Assembly: GCA_027457185.1 (NCBI GenBank) | Contig: DAIDTN010000037.1 | Coordinates: 1 to 13,313 of the forward strand | Direction of reading: 5' to 3' | Origin: Burkholderiales bacterium | GTDB taxonomy: Bacteria > Pseudomonadota > Gammaproteobacteria > Burkholderiales > SG8-39 | Length of the DNA stretch: 13,313 nt | In this document: in pieces, positions 1-4,081 of the stretch | Position numbering within the stretch: the first letter of the stretch is position 1 | Layout of the letters: each line of letters opens with the position of its first letter | Position numbers and translations under genes: made by a program | Notes under the pieces: generated by a model | The model's database searches: none | The model's input: the letters and a program-made list of their open reading frames with translations, nothing else | What the model was told of the DNA's origin: nothing

Positions 1-339
1 CTTGGAGCCGACGAAAATGTGGCTTTGCGGCTTGATGCCGAGCTCGCCCTCCAGGCTCGCCGCCGGGGCGAAGGCGATGCCGTGCGATGGCAGCGTCGAA
101 GGGCCGGCCGAGCCGCACACGCGGCAGAAGCTGCGCTCACCGTTGTCCGAGGATGGATAGCGCACGAGATGGTCTTCGCCGGAAATCCAGCGAAAGCCCG
201 CGGCCGGGGCAACGACGTAGGTGGCGAAAGCCGCGCCGTGATGCTTGCGGCACATCGAGCAGTGGCAGTGATTCATCGAGCTGAACGGGCCGTCCAGCTC
301 GTAGCGCAGCGCGCCGCACAGGCAGCGGCCCTTGGCCAT
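1..339 (-). CDS. GFA family (glutathione-dependent formaldehyde-activating enzyme-like) protein, C-terminus cut by window edge
   Basis: Reading the minus strand from ATG at 339 gives 113 residues that run off the left edge. The start is fixed by a strong GGAGGAGA ribosome site at about 343-350. The protein opens MAKGRCLCGALRYEL, with C-x-C-G at residues 6-9. It continues with NHCHCSMCRKHHGAAF (C-x-C-x2-C plus a conserved R/K-x2-G) and later FCRVCGSAG, and near the edge reads HIFVGSK. These cysteine pairs are the zinc-binding pattern of the GFA family (Pfam GFA), and HI(F/W)V..K is the usual motif close to its C-terminus, so only a short tail is missing. Family members are small cytosolic zinc proteins, and only a few have shown glutathione/formaldehyde adduct chemistry, so the substrate is unknown. 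The gene points away from the neighbouring cassette-like unit and is not in an operon with anything visible. Confidence 0.88.
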   Translation of the reverse strand, partial: MAKGRCLCGALRYELDGPFSSMNHCHCSMCRKHHGAAFATYVVAPAAGFRWISGEDHLVRYPSSDNGERSFCRVCGSAGPSTLPSHGIAFAPAASLEGELGIKPQSHIFVGSK

Positions 340-579
340 GTCTCTCCTCCTCGCGCCCGTTCGATACCGGCGCAGCGCGCAAGAGTAACGCAGACTCGCG
401 CCGGCGTCGACCCGGTCGCTGGGTGCACTCGAGACCAAGCCTGGCATTGCAGTGCTGCGCAATGCGCGGTCGCGGCCGGATATACCCGGTAACGCCTATA
501 GCATGCGCGTGCGCAAGTGCCTATCCCGCTTGCCCCGGTTGAGGAAGCAAAGGCTTGAGCGTAACCTGACTGTGCTGGA

Positions 580-619
580 CCCCGCTTTTGGGGTTTTACA
601 AGGCCCCACGGAAGGGGCC
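580..619 (+). terminator. Two adjacent terminator-like hairpins
   Basis: The first is CCCC (580-583), loop GCTTTT, GGGG (590-593), followed directly by TTTT (594-597). The second is GGCCCC (602-607), loop ACGGAA, GGGGCC (614-619), a perfect 6-bp stem. The first has the stem-plus-U layout of an intrinsic terminator on the plus strand. No plus-strand gene lies immediately upstream, so what they would terminate is unclear. They may insulate the downstream cassette from transcription, or be remnants of an older gene's end. Confidence 0.4.
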
Positions 620-627
620 GACTTCTT

Positions 628-634
628 GTTAGAC
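628..634 (+). other. Left boundary motif GTTAGAC of a putative integron cassette
   Basis: GTTAGAC fits the integron core-site consensus GTTRRRY, where recombination occurs between G and TT. The identical heptamer closes the attC-like site at 1207-1213. The GNAT ribosome site and start codon follow within 30 bp, the tight 5' spacing typical of cassettes. I could not find a convincing matching left arm upstream; GCGTAAC at 559-565 agrees only in part. This may therefore be an attI or secondary-site junction and not the end of a second attC. Confidence 0.45.
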
Positions 635-657
635 AGCAGCAACAGGAGCGCTCCGCG

Positions 658-1224
658 ATGACTCAAGATGCAGTCACCATCCGGCTCCTCCACGGTGAAC
701 CCGCAGAGATGCGTGACCTCCAGCGCGTTCTCGAAGAAGCTCCCATGTATGCCAATCGCATCACCGGCGTACCACCGGGCCCCGCTGACGCCCAAAGCAC
801 TTACACCGCGCTTCCGGAGGGTAAGTCCTACGACGACAAGTTCGTCTTCGGTATCTACTTTGCGGGTGAGATGGTCGGCTGCGCGGATTTGATCCGTGGC
901 TATCCTGATTTCGCGACTGCCCTTCTTGGCCTTCTTCTGGTTTCCGAGAAACGCCAGCGCCAGGGAATTGGCTACAATGCTTATGCGCTGATAGAGCAGT
1001 TCATCCGCGATTGGTGCACATGTGATCGAGTTCGAATCGGGGTTGTACGCACTAACGAGGCGGTCCGTACCTTCTGGACGCACTTGGGATTCGATCCGAC
1101 CGGAGAAGTCAAACCCTATCGGTATGGGTCAGTCGTGTCCGAAACCGTAGTGCTGGAAAAGCGGCTGTCTAACAAGCCGTTGCACCCGATCCTCGGGTGC
1201 GGCGACGTTAGACCGCCCCGGTAA
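658..1224 (+). CDS. GNAT family N-acetyltransferase, cassette-borne
   Basis: This is a 188-residue cytosolic acetyltransferase. The acetyl-CoA binding motif A is seen as RQRQGIGYNAYALIEQF, with the Q-x-x-G-x-G pyrophosphate loop, preceded by the strand ALLGLLLVSEKR. The C-terminal GNAT strand appears as VRTNEAVRTFWTHLGFDPTGE, a common N-x-x-A-x-x-x-(F/Y)-(W/Y)-x-x-x-G-F pattern. The start at 658 is supported by AGGAG at 644-648. The natural domain ends near residue 170. The last 18 residues, SNKPLHPILGCGDVRPPR, are translated from an attC-like palindrome at 1167-1213 and are not part of the fold. GNAT enzymes are frequent integron cargo; the acceptor (antibiotic, amine, protein or other) cannot be read from the sequence. 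No promoter of its own is obvious. Confidence 0.85.
   Translation: MTQDAVTIRLLHGEPAEMRDLQRVLEEAPMYANRITGVPPGPADAQSTYTALPEGKSYDDKFVFGIYFAGEMVGCADLIRGYPDFATALLGLLLVSEKRQRQGIGYNAYALIEQFIRDWCTCDRVRIGVVRTNEAVRTFWTHLGFDPTGEVKPYRYGSVVSETVVLEKRLSNKPLHPILGCGDVRPPR
1167..1213 (+). repeat. attC-like recombination site at the 3' end of the GNAT gene
   Basis: The 47-nt imperfect palindrome begins with GTCTAAC (1167-1173, fitting R'' RYYYAAC) and ends with GTTAGAC (1207-1213, fitting R' GTTRRRY); these arms are perfectly complementary. Inside, GCACCCGA (1182-1189) pairs with TCGGGTGC (1193-1200) around a TCC loop, and GCC (1176-1178) pairs with GGC (1201-1203). GTT (1179-1181) is left unpaired on one arm only, and the AA/GAC spacers do not pair. 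Asymmetric extrahelical bases of this kind are what integron integrases use to choose the strand of a folded attC. The site is short for an attC but shows all the expected parts. It overlaps the end of the GNAT reading frame. Without an integrase or a second complete site, this remains a pattern-based call. Confidence 0.65.
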
Positions 1225-1372
1225 GGAAGTCTGGGGCGACCACTTCGACGCCCTATGGTAAGCGGAATGGCTAGCGCGATTCGCACGCAGCGCAGCCGCG
1301 CGCCGGTGGGCGTGAACGTTGGGTGGCAAAATGGGAACGGGCGTAGAATTCGTCCAATTGTCGAGGTGACAC

Positions 1373-1579
1373 ATGAAATTCACAATTGAACACTAACGCG
1401 AAGAAGACGGGCGCTGGCTTGCTGAAGTCCCCGAACTTCCCGGAGTTCTCGCCTATGGAGCCACTGCCGACGAGGCCATGGCGAAGGCGGAAGTGCTCGC
1501 CCTGCGCGTTCTCGCCGAGCGACTTGAGCACAACGAGGCCGGGCCACACCCCATCTCTATCGGGTTCGCGGCTGCATGA
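1373..1579 (+). pseudogene. hicB: HicB family antitoxin gene with an in-frame stop at codon 8
   Basis: A near-ideal GAGGTGA site (1363-1369) precedes ATG 1373. The frame reads MKFTIEH, then TAA at 1394-1396, then continues uninterrupted as REEDGRWLAEVPELPGV...AERLEHNEA...FAAA to TGA at 1577-1579. The whole 68-codon frame matches the short HicB partial-RNase-H-fold antitoxin (GRW-x-AEVPELPG, GAT-x-EEA-like helix). A single G-to-T change from GAA (Glu, usual at this point in the family) would create the stop. The next in-frame ATG is codon 36, too late to keep the fold. The stop overlaps the hicA start in an ATGA junction, so the pair was once translationally coupled. HicB normally neutralises HicA and represses the operon. 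Either the gene is dead, the stop is suppressed, or the base is an assembly error. Confidence 0.8.
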
Positions 1580-1788
1580 CGTCTTGGCCGTCTTCCAAGG
1601 CCAGACAGGTACTCTCCGCGCTTTACCGAATTGGCTGGACGCTCAAGCGACAATCCGGTTCCCACAAGACGCTCTCCCGCCCTGGGTGGCCCGATGTAGT
1701 CTTTGCCTTTCACGACGGCGAGGCAATCGGTCCGCGCATGCTTGCCCGTATCGCAAAGCGCACCGGTTTGACGCCTGACGACCTATGA
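1576..1788 (+). CDS. hicA: HicA family mRNA interferase toxin
   Basis: This 70-residue protein has the compact dsRBD-like HicA (YcfA) fold pattern. An N-terminal helix, SSKARQVLSALYRIGW, is followed by KRQSGSHKTLSR, which contains the catalytic-type histidine H30 in the G-S-H-(K/R) motif. Then come VVFAFHDGEAIGPRML and the C-terminal helix ARIAKRTGLTPDDL. Length and motifs are complete, so the protein looks functional. HicA cleaves mRNA as a translation-independent ribonuclease and stops growth until HicB binds it. The start overlaps the end of hicB by four bases (ATGA) and no good ribosome site precedes it, so translation probably depended on ribosomes finishing hicB. With hicB stopped at codon 8 that coupling would be lost, which could keep toxin output low. 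Confidence 0.87.
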   Translation: MTSWPSSKARQVLSALYRIGWTLKRQSGSHKTLSRPGWPDVVFAFHDGEAIGPRMLARIAKRTGLTPDDL

Positions 1789-1817
1789 CTGTGATGCCTT
1801 CTCAGCGGGAGGTGTGC

Positions 1818-2591
1818 GTGTCCGATCGTATAGCGCGAGTGGCCCTGGTAACCGGCACAAGTTCCGGGATTGGGGAGGCCGTCGCGCGGGAACTCCTGCG
1901 ACGGAACTGGCGCGTTGTCGGCGCCTCGCGGCGGTCCGCCGCCATCGAGGTTCCGCGTTACACCCACTTTCGGATTGATCTCGCGAACGTGGCGGAATTG
2001 GCCGCGCGCGTGGAGGCGGCGGCGGGCCCACTTGTGGCGGACGCCGCGGTGGTTCGCGTGGCCCTGGTCAATAGCGCTGCGAATCCGGGTCTCCTCGGTC
2101 CACTGGGCCGGATCGACCCCGTCGAGATGCAAAGAGTCCACGCCGTGAACGTTACCGCCCCGGTCTGGTTGATGGGCTGGATCGTCGATCGGGCCGCGAG
2201 GAACGCGGCCGTTCGGATCGTCAACGTTTCCTCGGGTGCGGCGTCGAAAGCCTTCCCTGGCTTAGGCGTCTACGTAAGTTCCAAGGCGGCGCTGAGGATG
2301 GCAGGAATGGTATTCGCATGCGAGCTCGACTCCCCTGATCGCCCGGGCGGTCCGCATCCGGACGCGACCATCCTGTCTTATGAGCCCGGGGTCGTCGATA
2401 CCGCCATGCAGGCCGCGATCCGCGCGAGCTCTGCCGAAACGCTTCCCGTCGTCCAGATGTTCAAGCGCTTGGCGGCCGAGGGCCTGCTCGCGCCTCCCGA
2501 GCGCCCGGCGCAAGAGATCGCCGATTATCTCGATCATGACAAGCACTTGAGATTCGCCGAACGACGCCTTGGCGACGAACCGGGCGCTTAA
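1818..2591 (+). CDS. Short-chain dehydrogenase/reductase (benzil/sepiapterin reductase-like)
   Basis: From GTG 1818 the product is 257 residues, starting (f)MSDRIARVALVTGTSSGIG. I chose this start over the upstream ATG 1785 because GGGAGG (1807-1812) is well placed and the cofactor-binding strand follows directly as in the family. The Rossmann TGxxxGIG is at residues 12-19. A variant NNAG reads NSAANPG. The catalytic serine is in NVSSG (about 138-139) and Y152-x3-K156 is in YVSSK. PGVVDTAMQ near the C-terminus is typical of the YueD/sepiapterin reductase branch of classical SDRs, which reduce carbonyls with NADPH in the cytosol. The true substrate is unknown. The gene starts 29 bp after hicA on the same strand, or overlaps it by ATGA if ATG 1785 is used, so it is probably cotranscribed with the toxin gene. 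Confidence 0.88.
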   Translation: MSDRIARVALVTGTSSGIGEAVARELLRRNWRVVGASRRSAAIEVPRYTHFRIDLANVAELAARVEAAAGPLVADAAVVRVALVNSAANPGLLGPLGRIDPVEMQRVHAVNVTAPVWLMGWIVDRAARNAAVRIVNVSSGAASKAFPGLGVYVSSKAALRMAGMVFACELDSPDRPGGPHPDATILSYEPGVVDTAMQAAIRASSAETLPVVQMFKRLAAEGLLAPPERPAQEIADYLDHDKHLRFAERRLGDEPGA

Positions 2592-2638
2592 GATCAATCT
2601 GCGGCCGATCACGTTGGACCTCGCGGAAACGCGGATTG

Positions 2639-2663
2639 CATTATGCATATAATGTACATATGC
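2639..2663 (+). promoter_or_regulatory. Palindromic promoter/operator of the brn locus
   Basis: A perfect -10 TATAAT is at 2648-2653 in an AT-rich island within GC-rich DNA; the -35 is poor (GGAAAC, 2625-2630, 17-bp spacing). Two overlapping inverted repeats cover the -10: CATTAT (2639-2644)/ATAATG (2649-2654) and GCATAT (2645-2650)/ATATGC (2658-2663). BrnA-type ribbon-helix-helix antitoxins are known to repress their own operon by binding palindromes at the promoter. Assigning this site to BrnA is inference from position. Confidence 0.55.
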
Positions 2664-2670
2664 TGACAGC

Positions 2671-2757
2671 ATGCGCGTCAAGCACCATCCGGCGAAGGCT
2701 GCGGCAAACCTGAAGAAGCATGGCGTTTCGTTTACACGCGAAAGGAACGAAAACACT
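2671..2757 (+). pseudogene. brnT: BrnT toxin remnant with large internal deletion
   Basis: ATG 2671 opens a frame whose first 21 residues contain HPAKAAANLKKHGVSF, the diagnostic N-terminus of BrnT toxins (D/H-P-x-K-x-x-x-N-x-x-K-H-G-(V/I)-x-F). A full BrnT is about 90 residues. Here the next residues are TRERNENT, resembling the R-R-E-R-x-x-Y-E tail found at BrnT C-termini, and then the brnA start. Roughly 60 central codons, including the catalytic RNase core, are absent. The frame runs into brnA without a stop, so the remnant could be made as a 29-residue N-terminal extension of the antitoxin (130 residues in total, 2671-3063). No ribosome site is clear in front of ATG 2671. Confidence 0.72.
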
Positions 2758-3063
2758 ATGAGAGCTGAATACGATTTCTCCAAGGGCAAGCGTGGTGCGG
2801 TGATTCCACAGAAGGGCAAGACGCGCATCTCCATTTTTATTGACGACGTCATCCTTGATCAATTTCGGGCGCGCGCCGAAAAGGCGGGGACCGGGTATCA
2901 AACCATGATGAACGAAGCGCTGCGAGAGTACCTTTCAGAATCCGACCAGCCGGTAACCGAAAAACTGTTGCGCCAAGTATTGCGCCAGGAGATGCCAGAA
3001 TACTTGCGAGGTCTAAACGCCGCATCCACGCGGACGCGCGCAAAGAGCAGCGCGCGCCGGTGA
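2758..3063 (+). CDS. brnA: BrnA family antitoxin (ribbon-helix-helix), now without its toxin
   Basis: From ATG 2758 the protein is 101 residues. AAAGGAAC at 2741-2748 serves as ribosome site. It opens MRAEYDFSKGKRGAV, then GKTRISIFIDDVILDQF (ribbon strand and first helix) and GTGYQTMMNEALREYL, the Gly-x-Gly-(Y/W)-Q-T-x-x-N-x-A-L-R motif that marks BrnA (COG3514). A charged C-terminal tail follows, ending KSSARR. BrnA binds BrnT as a tetrameric complex and represses the operon. The RHH and toxin-contact regions look complete, so it may still act as a DNA-binding regulator or neutralise a BrnT encoded elsewhere. The reading frame is continuous with the brnT remnant upstream. Confidence 0.82.
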   Translation: MRAEYDFSKGKRGAVIPQKGKTRISIFIDDVILDQFRARAEKAGTGYQTMMNEALREYLSESDQPVTEKLLRQVLRQEMPEYLRGLNAASTRTRAKSSARR

Positions 3064-3071
3064 TGCGAGGC

Positions 3072-3099
3072 GCGGGCGCTTGCGTCGGCTGGCGCCCGC
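3072..3099. repeat. Inverted repeat after brnA
   Basis: GCGGGCGC (3072-3079) and GCGCCCGC (3092-3099) form an 8-bp perfect stem with a 12-nt loop, 8 bp beyond the brnA stop. There is no T-run after it, so it is at best a weak terminator. Confidence 0.3.
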
Positions 3100-3195
3100 A
3101 TCAAGCGCTGCGCCAAGGCATAATACGGCGCGCAAGGGAACCCGAACGCCACGCAAGAACAAGGAGCCATCCGCAGGACGCAGCCGCGCAATCGA

Positions 3196-4053
3196 GTGAA
3201 ATATTCCGCCATCGTCGACCGGCCGGTGATGAAGTTGCCGGGCGGTGCGCGCATCATCGTCTGGACCATCGTCAATCGCGAGGTTTGGGACATCGCGCGC
3301 CCGATGGCGCGGCAGGTACTGTCGCCGCCCACGGGCGTGACCACGCTGCCCGACGTGCCCAACTGGAGCTGGCACGAGTACGGCATGCGCGTCGGTTTCT
3401 GGCGCTTTCACGCGCTCTATGAGCGCCTCGGCATCCGCCCGACCCTGGCGATCAACGCGCGCGTGTGCGTCGACTACCCGCGCGTGGCGCAGGCCTGCCT
3501 GGATGCCGGCTGGGAGTTCATGGGCCACAGCTACGAGCAGGGGCCGATCCACAACGAAAAGGACCAGCCGGCGATGATCGAGAAGTCGCTGGCCACCATC
3601 GCGCAGTTTACCGGCAAGCGCCCGCTGGGCTGGCTCGGGCCGGGCCTGACCGAAACCCTGGACACGCCCGAGCATCTGGTTGCCGCGGGGATCCGGTACA
3701 TCGGCGACTGGGTCTATGACGACCTGCCGACCGAGATTTCGACGCGGCACGGGCCGCTGGTGACCCTGCCCTACACCGTCGAATGCAACGACATTCCGGT
3801 GATGATGGTGCAGCATCACGAAGCGCCCTATTGGACGCAGAAATGCATCGACAGCTTCGACCGGCTGTATCATGAGGGGGCCGAGCGGCCGCGCGTGATG
3901 GCGATCGCGATTCATCCGTATATCAGCGGGCAGCCGTTCCGCATCAAGTACCTCGAGGCGGTGTACGACTACATCGCCAAATTCGACGGGGTGCTGCACT
4001 GGAACGGCGAGCAGATCCTCGACTGGTATTTGAAGGCGCGCAAGCCCGCCTGA
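3196..4053 (+). CDS. Polysaccharide deacetylase / PuuE-like family protein
   Basis: The 285-residue frame from GTG 3196 begins MKYSAIVDRPVMKLPGGARI, a typical opening of the NodB-fold subgroup related to PuuE allantoinase. Further family marks are WDIARPM, NWSWHEYGMRVGFWR, RPTLAINARVC, GWEFMGHSYEQGPIH (H111 in the GH position), LGWLGPGLTE, GIRYIGDWVYDDLP, and AIHPYISGQPFRIKYLE, ending GEQILDWY. These proteins are cytosolic carbon-nitrogen hydrolases of uncertain substrate; many in betaproteobacteria sit in purine or amino-acid catabolic surroundings. The start is uncertain: AAGGAG at 3161-3166 lies far upstream of GTG 3196, with no ATG or GTG in between, and the frame is open back to TAA 3121. 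It converges on the acetoacetyl-CoA synthetase gene. Confidence 0.85.
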   Translation: MKYSAIVDRPVMKLPGGARIIVWTIVNREVWDIARPMARQVLSPPTGVTTLPDVPNWSWHEYGMRVGFWRFHALYERLGIRPTLAINARVCVDYPRVAQACLDAGWEFMGHSYEQGPIHNEKDQPAMIEKSLATIAQFTGKRPLGWLGPGLTETLDTPEHLVAAGIRYIGDWVYDDLPTEISTRHGPLVTLPYTVECNDIPVMMVQHHEAPYWTQKCIDSFDRLYHEGAERPRVMAIAIHPYISGQPFRIKYLEAVYDYIAKFDGVLHWNGEQILDWYLKARKPA

Positions 4054-4067
4054 GCGCGGGGCATTTT
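4044..4067 (+). terminator. Candidate terminator between convergent genes
   Basis: GCCCGC (4044-4049) can pair with GCGGGGC (4056-4062) with one bulged G, and ATTTT follows. It overlaps the end of the deacetylase gene and lies 28 bp from the acetoacetyl-CoA synthetase stop. It is modest in strength. Confidence 0.4.
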
Positions 4068-4081
4068 ACCTGCGGCGAAGA

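Larger units (their letters stand above)
340..657. other. Gene-poor stretch upstream of the acetyltransferase
   Basis: I find no convincing coding frame here. The GFA ribosome site lies at 343-350. An inverted repeat, GCATTGC (444-450) / GCAATGC (459-465), has no known role. Two G/C hairpins at 580-619 and a GTTAGAC motif at 628-634 are described separately. The acetyltransferase ribosome site AGGAG is at 644-648. I see no tRNA-like fold, and no integron integrase gene is present here, which is where one would normally lie in reverse orientation. Confidence 0.5.

Noticed and set aside
444..465. GCATTGC/GCAATGC inverted repeat as an attachment site or terminator
   Set aside because: Short arms, no T-run, no partner copy in the window.
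559..634. A complete second attC upstream of the GNAT gene
   Set aside because: GCGTAAC only partly fits the R'' consensus and the inner arms do not pair in attC fashion; only the GTTAGAC boundary is kept.
496..1083. 195-codon minus-strand frame opposite the acetyltransferase
   Set aside because: No recognisable motifs; the plus-strand GNAT has the acetyl-CoA loop and a good ribosome site.
3013..3999. 328-codon minus-strand frame opposite the deacetylase
   Set aside because: No family features, and the plus-strand frame carries clear conserved motifs.
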